A stretch of 64,000 bases of DNA from positions 2,170,001 through 2,234,000 of the forward strand of contig JAQOOI010000079.1 of assembly GCA_028554645.1 (NCBI GenBank), written 5' to 3'. The notes beneath the pieces were generated by a model. That model was not told the DNA's origin. It was given only the letters and a program-made list of their open reading frames with translations, and made no database searches. The DNA is from Omphalotus guepiniiformis. Its lineage: Eukaryota > Basidiomycota > Agaricomycetes > Agaricales > Omphalotaceae. The position numbers and the translations under genes were made by a program. Of the stretch, positions 11,489 through 22,287 are shown piece after piece (position 1 is the first letter of the stretch; each line of letters begins with the position of its first letter).

Positions 11489-12833
11489 ATGTCTTCACCC
11501 TCTACGGCAACCCCTCCCCCCGCCAAACAACCCATCCATCCATCTATGCTCCCGAAACTAGACCCGGAATACATCGCTTATCACAACAAGTACATCCAGT
11601 ATATCACTCCCCCCAACACGCTTCCCTGGAACCCAGATATCAGGAAAACGCCGACATTCACCGTTGGTCCGTCCGTGCCGAAAACAGTCGGAAAGGTGGA
11701 GGACCACGAGCTTAGCAAGACTAAGGTAAGAGCGTTTACGCCCGAGGGAAAGGTTCCGGAGGGAGGGTGGCCTGTTATGATTTATTTTCACGGAGGTGAG
11801 GTGTATGATTATCGGGTTATGTGTGGAGGAATGACACGTAAAACTGACGTGCTGGGCTTCGATTGTAGGAGGATGGACATTGGGTGGTATTGAGAGCGAG
11901 GGTAATATCATAACTAATCTGTGTGTTCGTGAGTTCATTGCTCCAAAAAACTGTCGAACGCCGGGAAAATACTCACAATTGAACCAGGCGCCAAATGCGT
12001 GGTGGTCTCTGTCGATTATCGTCTAGCTCCGGAACATAAATTCCCTACTGCAGTCGAAGATGCCGTCGAGGCTCTCCAGTGGGTCCTCAAGAACGGCAAA
12101 CAGGTTCTTGACGCCAACCTGAATCGGATAGCGACTGGTGGAGTATCGAGGTGAGTGTTGACTATGCATGTTTTAGGGAGACGAACATACCATACAACAA
12201 CAGCGGAGGTAACCTCGCCGCAGTCCTTGCACTCAAATCAAGCGAGTCAACCTTCTCCCCTCAACTTCCATCACCAATGTCCCTCCAACTCCTCATAGTC
12301 CCCGTCATCGACAACACCGCAACAGCTGAGCCCGGAGGCCGCTGGGAACCCAACCAACACGCGCCATTCCTCTCCCCAGCGCGAATGAACTGGTTCAAAG
12401 AGCTTTACTTCCGAAGCGAATCAGATTGGTCGCAATGGGAGGCCTCGCCGATATTCGCGCCGGACGAGCTGCTGAAGAAAGCACCAAAGGCTTGGATTGC
12501 GGTTGGTGAGGTTGATATTCTGAGAAATGAGGGAGAAGCGTATGGCGAGAAGTTGAAAGAATTGGGGGTAGACGTCGAGGTGGCTATGTATGAGAAGGGT
12601 ACACATGTTTTCATGGTTGTCGATGGTGAGTTGACTCCAGAATCATATCATTGCGTATGATTGACTGCAAAATTGACACAATCCACGTTCGCTTCGTCCA
12701 GGGTATGTCTCCAGATTTTTCCCCTACATAGCTGAGCTCTGACCCATGCCCTCGCAGAATGATGAGAATGGGCGAGACGTTGATTACGAATGCCTGCGAT
12801 GTACTTGCAAGGGCATTCGGACTTGCAGTCTAG
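11489..12833 (+). CDS. Alpha/beta hydrolase, HSL-like (hydrolase_3) esterase/lipase family
   Basis: Exons 11489-11795, 11869-11928, 11988-12150, 12204-12625, 12702 (one base) and 12758-12833 give 342 residues. The oxyanion-hole motif HGGGW is at about 101-105. The nucleophile elbow is GVSSGG (Ser about 176), where the family usually has GDSAGG. Asp in [10 protein letters not shown] (about 281) and His in GTHVF (about 311) complete the triad. [12 protein letters not shown] is a family hallmark. There is no signal peptide, so it is probably a cytosolic carboxylesterase; the substrate is unknown. Reaching the helical C-terminus ([17 protein letters not shown]) in frame requires a one-base exon between two introns. 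Without it the protein would end after about 14 other residues at a stop near 12740. Confidence 0.85.
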
Positions 12834-13357
12834 GCTGAACGAGCATTCGAGTTAGTGAAACTATATTAATGATTATGAGAAACGTACCAGTATGTATTCA
12901 GAAGAACATTCAAGGAGGATATGTAGCTGTACAGGCGAACTACAAGTTCGGGGCGAGACGAAACAAGGGATCTGGTCCGTGCGCGCTGCTGATGTAAACC
13001 TCTCTGGCTCACTTCGACCTTTGCTTTAAGTTTCCCAGTCAATGGCTAGGGGCTTGTTCAACTGAGGGCAGAGCAGGCACAGGGGCATTTTCATCGTTTG
13101 AGTGCTGGGTGCCGGTGAAGTAGAGTGAAAGTGTGTAACCAGACCTTAGGCCTTCATATACTGAAATACTGGCCAAACGGTCGTACGAGATTTTGTGGCA
13201 AACAGGTGAGAGCTTATCGTTTCTTTTTGTTCCTACGCGTTCCTATTGTTTTCTTCTAGCAGAATACAAAAGAGATTCATCGCCACGTTCCCTGAAAAAG
13301 CATTTATTCACCACATCTTTCTACTGAAAGTCCTGCGCTACGCCTACTCTTATCAAT
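12834..13357. other. Intergenic
   Basis: No supported gene, RNA or repeat. It holds the 3' flank of the hydrolase gene and the presumed promoter of the next small gene; no clear TATA box was seen. Confidence 0.4.
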
Positions 13358-13835
13358 ATGCCCGAAATAGTGTACGATCCAGTTCTTGGCTACGGCGTAC
13401 GTCGCCAACTCGTCCCTACCTATCACCAACTCTGCGGTGGCTTCGTCCTCGACTTGAACACTATCGTCGAGTGGGGTTCGCGCTTGGCTGACGTCCCGTG
13501 CAGTCCCGACGATCCTGTGGAAATAGACATAGCGAAATACGCTGTTAAAGCGGAAGTCAAGAAGCATAAGCCCGCGCAGTTACTCGCTTTTGGCAACTAC
13601 GTTGATTGGGAGCCGTATGGTCTCATCATCGTCACTCAGAGTAAATATTCCAAGGAGCCGCTTGACATAGCGAACTTGCCACAGTTTGAGCGAGGGGAGA
13701 GGGAGCGAGTCGCAGAAGACTTGTTAAAGCAACACGGTGTGTTATTATTATTGTGCCTGTGCCAGGTCATTGTCCAATAATCTCTGTTTTATTGCAGGAG
13801 TGAAGAATTACGAGTTCAGGACTGTATTTCGCTGA
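13358..13835 (+). CDS. Small protein of unknown function
   Basis: I do not recognise this protein. Exons 13358-13736 and 13798-13835, joined by a regular GT-AG intron, encode 138 residues. It starts MPEIVYDPVLGYGVRRQ. It has a patterned alpha/beta-like middle (LLAFGNYVDWEPYGLIIV), then a charged stretch (FERGERERVAEDLL) and ends NYEFRTVFR. There is no signal peptide, membrane segment or known zinc or catalytic motif. The splice that extends the frame and the non-repetitive composition argue that it is a real gene. Confidence 0.6.
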
Positions 13836-14286
13836 ATAGTTCACGGTGAATGTGTGCTGCTCTTGGATTCCCCACCGCGACTATCTTTTCCCTTCGTCGC
13901 TCTTTCGTCGCTGCGCTGCTAGTCCGTTTTAGTTCTCCGCTATCGTCTTTCCTGTTTTCTCCGAATTTCATTGTAATGGAAGAAGGCCCTGCCTGTTCTT
14001 GTTGTGAATTACATGTCATGCCTTGACATTTTCACTATCTCCAGTATACCCATTGGTGTAATTGACTAGCAATCACCTGTGGGATGCACGTTATTGAATT
14101 TCATACACCAAACAGAAAGCACTTCAAGGTCTCGCGGAACTGAACAATTCACTACTTTTCATCCATCAATCTTTCTTGCCACTTCAATGCCTGATCGATA
14201 TCCCTTGTACACTGGCTCGCGGAAACAAATGCATTTCACCGTTGCCAAACGCTATTTCCTTGAACCCTTGGATTCTTAGATGATGT

Positions 14287-14736
14287 ATGGATTCGGACCA
14301 CGGTTTGCTGGCAAATTTCCTGCCCGACCCACTCACCATTGGTCCATCTGCATCATCACTTGGTGAAAATACGAGTGATGTCATCGAGGAAGTCCCTGCA
14401 CATACTCCGAGTCCTGCACATACTCCGAGTCCGGGTGTCCGGATCTTTCGCAGCCAAGCTTTCGTAGGACCCACAAACCCGACCTCTCTTATGTTTTCTC
14501 TTCCTAGCTCACGCCAGGCTCACGCTATTTGCCAAGTTCGACGAGAAATGAACGGACTTTGGATGTTCGTCGGATATGAAAGTAATATTTTGTCCTTCAA
14601 AGCTTCAAGTACGGATCTAATTGTTTCATCTCATCCCTATAAATACAGAAAAACGACCATGCGCAAACCTCCAGGCGGCCGTTTCAAATTCAAAGTTGAA
14701 ATAAACGCCCCACAGCTTCTTTTTGCATCAATTTAG
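14287..14736 (+). CDS. Hypothetical protein, doubtful
   Basis: A single open frame of 149 codons. It contains two near-identical tandem HTPSPA units (about 14400-14433) and ends KPPGGRFKFKVEINA. I do not recognise a family. The composition is unremarkable and there are no splice signals to test the model. The flanks 13836-14286 and 14737-15043 hold nothing I can name. Confidence 0.25.
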   Translation: MDSDHGLLANFLPDPLTIGPSASSLGENTSDVIEEVPAHTPSPAHTPSPGVRIFRSQAFVGPTNPTSLMFSLPSSRQAHAICQVRREMNGLWMFVGYESNILSFKASSTDLIVSSHPYKYRKTTMRKPPGGRFKFKVEINAPQLLFASI

Positions 14737-15043
14737 AAGTAAGGAATAAATGAAAGTCTTGGATATTCATCGGGTTCGGACTGAAATGCCTCAAGTCACA
14801 TTCTTCGCTCTGACTATGCTCATATGCCTGCACTCTTAACCTTCGCAAAGCTGGGGAAGCTAAAATCAGAGATATTTCAATCATTAGTTCAAAGTTATGG
14901 GGCGGGAGCAGAAATGTGACCGGCTGTTGCTGAGGTTGAGGAATTTTCTCGGAACGAAGGTTGGAGTTGAAGTAAGTATAAGTACCTTCGCATTCACCCC
15001 CATCTCTCGACCATTGAGCCGCCTTTTCGTTCAACTCAAAGAA

Positions 15044-16186
15044 ATGATCTGTAAATGGACGTCCTTGTTACTCGCAGGTCTTACGGTGTTTTCGGGCGTA
15101 CGTGGTCAAACGACTGCGGGAACGACCACAACAACCTGGGACTGGTTCGTTAAATCTTTCGACCATCCTCTGCCCTCTTGTATTGACGTACTTCACCGGT
15201 ATGGGTACTACAGCTGTGAGCCCGCATGCGGATACGCGTCGAACCTCTCTCCCGGAGCAACGGGTCCTGTAAAAAGCTGCAGCGCCTCAAATGGATCTCC
15301 TGCAGGCGGTGCTCAGAATGCTTGCTTTGCTAGGTACAGACTCGTCAGGTTTCCTTTCGACCGACTGTTGCTGATGAATAGTTTCGCCCGCCTTCCGGTT
15401 TAATAGTAGCGGAAATCTTGCTTACTCATGCGATACCTTCCAGCCTATAATCGTTAGTGACACCTTGTCATACGGATTCGCTGGCCATGGTAACACCGCC
15501 ACGGAGACGTGTAAGTAATGTATCAGCAAAACAAACTACCCTCATCCCTGTTGCGATTTATATTGAAACTTACTAGGCTGCAAATGCTACCAGTTCACTT
15601 GGACGTCGGGTGCTGGTGCTGGTAAAAGTATGATCGTGCAAGCGGTCAATGCAGGAGGTATTACCGACGTCGACTTTGATATCTATGTATGACCCCTTCC
15701 TACATTCGTCATTGCGATTCTCGGACACTACTAATTTCGTTATCTAGACGCCTGGTGGAGGTGTCGGAGGTCCGTATATTCCTCTGTAAAAGTCTTCAAA
15801 ACGATAAACATATACTTTTCTTATAGACTATAATGCCTGCACGTCGCAGTACGGTGCACCATCAGGTGGTTGGGGTCGTCAATACGGAGGTAAATGTTCT
15901 CGCTCTTCTTGTGTAACCACTTGGACAATCTGATTAATCACGATTTATGAGCAGGTGTCACCTCGGACGCAGAGTGCGATGAACTTCCATCAAATCTTCA
16001 AGCTGGGTGCCATTGGCGCTGGCAATGGTGAGAATTTTACGGTATATTGATTCTTTGCCTTCCATGCTGATAAGCCTCGTTTGCAGGGCTGGAGGTGACG
16101 TCAACGAATGGACGACTGAATTCCAACAGGTAAATTGCCCGAGTGAATTGACTTCGATCTCTGGGTGTACCCCTGCTGCTATTTGA
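15044..16186 (+). CDS. Glycoside hydrolase family 45 endoglucanase, secreted
   Basis: Eight exons (15044-15144, 15214-15333, 15407-15510, 15577-15686, 15748-15769, 15827-15889, 15955-16027, 16087-16186) encode 230 residues. The N-terminal signal peptide (MICKWTSLLLAGLTVFSG) and a Thr-rich linker lead into the GH45 core. The nucleophile/base region WDCCEPACG (Asp about 33) is restored exactly when intron 1 is removed. Other family motifs are CCKCYQFTWTSG, VDFDIYTPGGGVG with the second catalytic Asp (about 143), QYGGVTSDAECD and GCHWRWQW. The many cysteines suit the disulfide-rich extracellular fold. GH45 enzymes cut internal beta-1,4 bonds of cellulose with inversion. No cellulose-binding CBM1 follows, so this is a single-domain enzyme. 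Exon 5 is only 22 bases. Confidence 0.93.
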
Positions 16187-16788
16187 GCTTCTGAGCCTGA
16201 GTGTAAATCGGTGAGAAAGTGTCCGGGGCGCAGAAAGATGTTGATTTTCGCGTATGCCCGGAGTAGCTTACTCGAGTTCTTGGAAATCGAATCCTTTGCT
16301 TTGTCACAGAGTGAAAACGGAAAATGAACGCTCACAAGTCTTTTGCACCGAATCCGTGTTACATAGAACCAAAGATCTAGATGAAAAAGTGATTGTGGTT
16401 TGTTCACATCCGCGAAGGTAACGTGTACGGCGTGATGAAGCGTCACATCATGTGATGTGACCAACCGCTCCACTGTTTCTAAATTTTTCCTTTGTATGGC
16501 AACTACCGTGACAAAGGAATCGCTCCACTTTGTTGTAACAGCCACTGGGCCACTTGGGCCGCCGCGGGTGCTAATGAGGAGTGGCCTTGGGACTATTGTC
16601 CGGCCGGATTTGATTATGCCACGGACCACACGTTGCAATGGGTATGCTGCTTTGATTGGGTTACAAAAAAGATTAAAATAGAGGACACACACTTGAAACA
16701 GAAACAATCCCTTCGTCTGTCTCGGTCTTGTGTGGGTAGCCACACACCTCAAAGCAACCTCTCTCTCCTCAAGCTTTCAACAGACGCC
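16187..16788. other. Intergenic between GH45 and DUF6699 gene
   Basis: An open frame at 16492 upstream of the DUF6699 start contains several Cys and Trp codons. It has no stop before that start, but no family motif either. I treat it as leader or intergenic sequence. Confidence 0.4.
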
Positions 16789-18640
16789 ATGCCTCGCGTC
16801 AAGGTTCAGTTTGGCACTTCGCAACATTTCGCTGGAGATGGGTTTCAAGCGGTTCTTGTGGAAAGGAAATACGTTCCTCGGCATCGAAGTCATGTTCCTG
16901 CACGCTCGATCATGCGCAAACCAAAGTTCTATAGTCTGGATGATTCAAGTGTGTGTTTCCGAGTCTCTCTCTTGTACAACGTCTCATCGTGTTACACGTT
17001 TTTACAGTGGCTGCCGCCGTCCAGAGCGATTACACATTGAATACCCCGATGAATGCATCATCGAGCAGGTCGAGCCGACTGCGCCATGCCACGGTGGATG
17101 AAGATTTGGACTATGCTTTGCTTGGGTATGAAAAATCTCGTGAGTTCTTCTTAGCGAAACTTCTTTATCGATCTCGAAAAAAAAAGAAAAAAAAAGTCAA
17201 AATGCTAAAATCTTTTTTTTTGTTCGCTCGGAACATTGTAGATCATCTCCATCCCCATCATCCGTATTATCGATCGCATCATCCTTATGGAAGGCCCCGA
17301 GAGCACGTCGTATCCAGGAGACAGAATGGTGAGCGGCGTTTGATTGGTCACTTTCGTTCCCGTTCATAATCATTATAACAGTTAATTTTCTCACAGGTCA
17401 CTCGCAATATTGGAACGCAGGATATTACCACCAAAGCCCGCCACGAGTCTCAGGAACGAGACGCAGCAACAAAAAATCGCTTTTTCCTCTACTGAGACGC
17501 AAGAAAGCACATAAAGATCTTTCGTCGTCATTCACTGGATCTGGATCAGGGTATGAGCTACAACCAAGTCTCCCATCGGTCTCAAGTTTCGTTTCTAATC
17601 CTTCAATACCCCCTCGGCCCCAACCACGGTCGTTACAACAACCACTACGGGCGGCCAACTATGACGTTGGTGAAACGCTTTCGACCTTCAACATGAATGG
17701 ACTTGCCTCGGCATTACCAACAATATCGGAAACACCAGGCCGTAATGGGAATAGTACCTTTCCGGGAACGCCGAATGCACGGAGTCATGCTTATGAGCTT
17801 CAAGAGCCGGGGCGGGAGCAAGTACAACCGTACACGTATCCCGGGACCCGTACAGTTCCACTACCTCAGCGACGTGGTCATGGTCATGCACGTACCGGCT
17901 CTCTCAGTCTCTCTTCAAGCTCAAAGCGCTTGCCGCACCAAACCCACTCCCGCAGTTGCTCGCTCCCCCCCTCTTCTCAACATCTCTTTTCCCCCTCTCA
18001 ACGTGAACCACATTTCATCCATTCCGAGCTCTCGTGCGAACATTACCCTCTCATATGGGACCTCATATACCCTCTCACGACTGTTGCCCGCTCTGCGTTT
18101 TTTCCGACTTCATCGATTTATTCCCCTGCAAGAACGGATAGTGCTCAGGAAGTGCTTAATTCACCTGCATCGCCTGGTACCGAGAGGATAGTTTTACGCG
18201 TTGGGGGCAGTGGTACTGAAGATATGGCTACATTGGCAGGCAAAGAGCAACAGATGCGCGCGCTGAGGATGTGGATGGATCGATGGGGTACGATTGACAT
18301 TCGTCGATCGGACTTGGGTCATGCTTTCGGAGAAATCACTGTTCGTGATATCCTCAACGCAATTCGCATGTACTTCCACACCCGTATGACGAGGGAGGAA
18401 GTCGGAGTGCTTCCTGTTGAGTCACAGGAGCGGTTACACCGAGCGAGAGTAGAGAGGGTTTACTGGGAAAGCTTCATGGCTGGCGCGATGGATAGTGCTG
18501 ATCCGCAAGAATGGGAGAAGATGCCGAAGAGAGTGGATATTGTGGGCAAGTGGACTGTGTTCGCTGGCTTGGCGTCGACGGGTGGTAGCCATAGTGCAAG
18601 AGAAATGGACCTCGAGTTGAAACTTGAGAGGAGAGGGTAA
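16789..18640 (+). CDS. DUF6699-type protein 1, with long disordered N-terminus
   Basis: Exons 16789-16948, 17008-17139, 17242-17328 and 17397-18640 give 540 residues. It starts MPRVKVQF, an RVxF-like short motif. About 300 residues of Ser/Pro/Arg-rich, probably disordered sequence follow. The C-terminal third carries the DUF6699 pattern: LIWDLIYPLTT, ITVRDILNAIRMYF and KRVDIVGKWTVFAGL. The function of DUF6699 is unknown; the domain is abundant in Agaricomycetes. Splicing is well constrained: only the GTGAGT donor at 17140 keeps the frame across intron 2. A GTAAGT overlaps the stop at 18638-18640, so a further 3' exon is possible but not needed. Confidence 0.8.
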
Positions 18641-19042
18641 GTTATTGTGGGGATCGTGACGGGGGGATTCCATTGTGCTTTTGTTTTCGATTTGTTCTTT
18701 GCTTTCGATTTCGAGATTGATTCTCTTCCACTTCTGACGAAGTTTCACGACCGTTATGACATTGACTGTGATAGCATTTATTTCATCTCTAATCCTTCAT
18801 CTCTGTATCATTAGATATTCCTTTCGGTTCTTGTGGGGTCGGTCAGCTTTTTCACTCATATTCATTGTGGGTCTCCTTTGAATTGTAGCCTAAGTCTCCT
18901 GTCGTTCATTGATGTATATATAATATTTGTATCGTTGTAGCAATGATTATCCTCCTCGCTGTCGTATCAACGACAATCTCCTAGAGTGCGAAGAAGCTTG
19001 AACTTCAGCGGTAGTACTACTAACCTTTATAAAGAATCTGGA

Positions 19043-19251
19043 GAAGTATACAACGATTTGTCTAGGCTGAGTAACCTGTGTCTATGTGGTTGCTTAAAGA
19101 TTTTGGTACGGAAGCTGTATGGTATTCTCAATAGCATAAAAATCAACCTGCCCTGACGCTCAATTCCTTCTGATAGTTCGTATATGCGTATAAAGATTCA
19201 ACCGGTACGCTCCGATACGGTGCTTCTAGATCTATGTACATAACAGCTTGA
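19043..19251 (+). repeat. Direct repeat flanking the NAA10-MYND cassette, left copy
   Basis: It matches 21973-22177 in the same orientation. Both run from a shared ACAACG and TTTGTCTAG stretch through ATTTTGGTACGGAAGC to a nearly identical last 85 bases ending ACATAACAGCTTGA. The cassette homologous to 5285-6908 begins within about 5 bases of its right end. Confidence 0.85.
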
Positions 19252-19447
19252 TTTTGAGATTCATGTAGTATATCAATCAGTTTGGGAAAGTAGTCACAAG
19301 CAAAGAATTTTTTTTGTAGCTTCGTACATAACCCCATGTATGCCACTCTTTGGGATTTTGGACCAACGCTGATGTCGTAGTTCTCACGACCAATTCTTTT
19401 CTTTTGACCTGTACTACCACCTCGTTTCTGTTGTATCTCGATTCAAC

Positions 19448-20319
19448 ATGAACATCCGACTAGCAAGGGTGCGTTAACATCTTGCTCAAGGGTCGTATCG
19501 AGTTCAAACCAATACTCTACCTGTCACGACAGGTATGCGTCTCATTCAAGCTATAAACACCGTGTCTATATCACCGGAGCCAGCTCAGCTCAAACCTTTA
19601 TAGGCCGACGACTTAATGGGTATGCAAGCTGCAAATCTACAAAACCTTCCAGAAAACTATGTCATGAAGTTCTGTCAGTTTTCAATCCTCTTTGCTTGAA
19701 AGAAAGAATGAAGTGGTGTTGAAGTGGAGGCCTACCGCATATAAGGGATGTATCATACCATTACATGGCCGCAACTCTCTTTTGTGGCAGAAGATGAGAA
19801 AGGGAGGATTGTTGGATATGTTTTGGCGAAGATGTACGTTCCTCGATGCATCGCTGCTGGGATATGACTTTGTTATGCTGATGGTACTATGTAGAGACGA
19901 AGATTCGGAGGAACACGGCGGCGAGGTTCATGGCCACGTCAACTCCATCTCCGTCCTACGATCACATAGACGACTGGGGCTTGCTAAAAGACTGATGCTC
20001 CTCTCTCGTAACATTCATTCTTTCGACTACATCGCGCTATTCTCTGATCCTAAAACCTACCCCCTATCTAGAGGACGCTATGGCCTCAATATACAAAGCG
20101 AATTCCGTCTCGCTGCATGTCCGGAAATCTAACATTGCGGCGATCGGGTTGTATAAGGATACGTTGGGTTTTGAGGTTGCGAATGTCGAAAAAAAGTATT
20201 GTGAGTATGCCCTCGTGAATCGGTTTTGTTCAAGTTGAACTGATGCTTCTTCGTCGAATGCAGATGGGGATGGAGAGGATGCGTACTTGATGAGGCTTTC
20301 TTTGAGACCTCCCTCTTAA
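19448..20319 (+). CDS. NAA10/ARD1-type N-terminal acetyltransferase, intact copy
   Basis: Exons 19448-19468, 19604-19673, 19746-19833, 19895-20007, 20072-20200 and 20264-20319 encode 158 residues. The protein reads as a complete ARD1: MNIRLAR start, [81 protein letters not shown]. The acetyl-CoA loop R-R-L-G-L-A is present. It is the catalytic subunit of the NatA complex (partner NAA15), which acetylates Ser, Ala, Thr and Gly N-termini exposed after Met removal. Exon 1 is only 21 bases and its intron (19469-19603) is the longest. The length suits a minimal NAA10 lacking the acidic C-terminal tail of animal forms. Whether it is the sole NatA catalytic gene in the genome cannot be told here. 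Confidence 0.9.
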
Positions 20320-20606
20320 TCTATGAATATGATACTTGCTCTTCGAAGCGCTGCCCTCGATCGTCGTTAGGACAGACGTCTACAACTCAATAGTTACGTT
20401 GGTCAACCTGACTCCCAAAATAATTCTTGTGAATCGTTTGCCGTGTACAAGTAGCAAAAACTGCGGAACCTTATTCCAGATGATGGTGTACGGCGCTACA
20501 CCTAATTATATAAGTAAGGAGATAGTGTCGTTTCAGCGCCTACTCTTTTGCTTTCTACAACCACCTCCATTGATCTCGACTCCCAACCTTTGGAAACAAT
20601 TCGACT

Positions 20607-21710
20607 ATGGGACGCGCAACTCTTGATCTAGGAGGTGGTATTGAGGTCGCCTATGGACGTGATCACGTTACAGGATACTTCCTCGCTGTCACCGATGAGC
20701 GTCGTAAGGATGACCCAATCCTTGATATGCATACTGGCCCAATGGGTTTTGGAAAGAAAGTTGACCTGGCTACGATGTTGGAGAATTGGAAAAATTACGG
20801 TGTCCTCGAAGGTCATATTCAGAGGGCGTGGAGAGGGGAAGATGTCTCTGAATCTAGGTAAGTTCGACGTGTACGCAATACGAGCGCTTGATATTGATAC
20901 TGAGGATCTCAACTAGTCCAAGCAAAGTAGACCCAAATGTTTGTCTCTTCAAACAACCAAGCTTTGTTGCTCTAAGCCTGTGTTATAGTCTTGCAAAGTG
21001 TGCTTCAAGCCCACTAACATGAAGTGCTCGAAATGCAAAACCGTCTATGCATGTAACAAACAACATGCAAAGCAGGTGAGCAAGCATGATCTGGTCATCT
21101 TTGAACATGCGCTTACAGTATATCCCGCTGCCAGGGCTGGAAGGACCATAAAGCGCGTTGCGATGCCTTAGCACCTCCTCAGGCCTGTACAAGATCTAAA
21201 GAACCCTCAGCACCTCTTCAGGCATCTACGGAATCTAAAGAGCGGAAGTCAGCTGAAGGGTATCCTATCAAGACCGTCAAGGGTTTCCTCTTCCCCGTCG
21301 ATGAGAACTCTCCACGGATTGTAGATGTGGACTGCGAAGTGCGCCCACCTGATCCCGAGGGTTTCGACCCGGGATACGATTACCCCAGCCACAGCGCCAG
21401 TGTACTCACAGGTAGAACCGACAGCACTATGATAAGTTCTATCACTACAGCAGGATATCCGTGGCATTTCGGCTGCACTGGGCCTACAATTGACATCTTC
21501 GGTGGTGATCGATTCTTGATAGACGGGTCACCTTTGAATCGGTGCATTCAATATATCACGAATGGGAAGGCGAAACATTGGGCGGGCTCATTTTTAGTGA
21601 TGAAGCATGAGGACGCAGTGTGGGGTAAGATAAGGGAGAGGTATGTTGATGTTGATGGAGAGACCCTCACTGCTGCCACTGCGTACTTCACCAATTATCC
21701 ATGGCGTTGA
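20607..21710 (+). CDS. MYND zinc-finger protein
   Basis: Exons 20607-20857, 20917-20938, 20989-21075 and 21135-21710 give 311 residues. The MYND finger is at about 93-129: C-x2-C-x7-C-x2-C-x5-C-x3-H-x7-H-x3-C. The sixth ligand is His (KQHAKQ), where Cys is usual. MYND fingers bind proline-rich peptides. The upstream ~90 residues (GRATLDLGGGIEVAYG) and the downstream ~180 residues (HFGCTGPTIDIFGGDRF, ITNGKAKHWAGSF) match no domain I can name. There is no SET domain, so it is not a SMYD methyltransferase. Exon 2 is only 22 bases. The gene lies 288 bp downstream of the acetyltransferase on the same strand and was duplicated together with it. Confidence 0.85.
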
Positions 21711-21972
21711 CGGGCTACTCGTGGCTCGTGTCACATACTGTATTCTTGCTGCTTCCTAAACCATCTGCTAAGATCTTGTATATGCTCTGTCACTGTTTTG
21801 TTATCCTCCTTTTGCTGTCGTTCGCACTTGGTTCGCACCGGATTGAAATTCTTGCTGGAAATTTGTTACAAAGATTAAAAAAATTATCATTTGCATACTT
21901 TAGGTATAACTGTACTATCAAAATGGTTCTTATACAATACTTTGTGTTCATGTCTTCCAGCGCTTCTTGAAT

Positions 21973-22177
21973 TTGAGTACACAACGTTTTGTCTAGCCTG
22001 AGTAACATGTATGTATGTGGTTTCGTAGAGATTTTGGTACGGAAGCCGTATGGTATTTGCCCTAACGCTCGGACGAGTCCCTTCTGACGCTACTCGATGG
22101 TCCGTATATGCGTATAAAGAGATTCAACCGGTACGCTCCGATACGGTGCTTCTAGATCTATGTACATAACAGCTTGA
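21973..22177 (+). repeat. Direct repeat flanking the NAA10-MYND cassette, right copy
   Basis: Same orientation as 19043-19251. The last ~85 bases are almost identical, with one AG insertion; the first ~70 are similar; the middle differs by short indels. It begins about 12 bases after cassette homology ends. Confidence 0.85.
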
Positions 22178-22287
22178 AATTGAAATGAACATTTCGATAT
22201 TCGTGAAGACATCAAATAAATTATCATAAATAATTGAACATGAAGGGAAAAGCTTCACCCATGATCGATGATCCTTCTCAATCCTCC

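Larger units (their letters stand above)
19256..21960 (+). repeat. Copy 2 (intact) of the NAA10-MYND cassette
   Basis: This is the full-length counterpart of 5285-6908, in inverted orientation and about 12.3 kb away. It holds an intact acetyltransferase gene and an intact MYND gene in tandem. Both edges of homology coincide, within about 5-12 bases, with the inner ends of the flanking direct repeats. Confidence 0.85.

Noticed and set aside
16492..16788. Cys/Trp-rich extension upstream of DUF6699 gene 1
   Set aside because: In frame with the gene but without a family match; the ATG at 16789 starts the motif shared with paralogues.
19531..19600. ATG at about 19531 (MRLIQA) as the acetyltransferase start
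   Set aside because: The ATG at 19448 gives MNIRLAR followed by a clean intron and the exact ARD1 continuation; the later ATG lies inside that intron.
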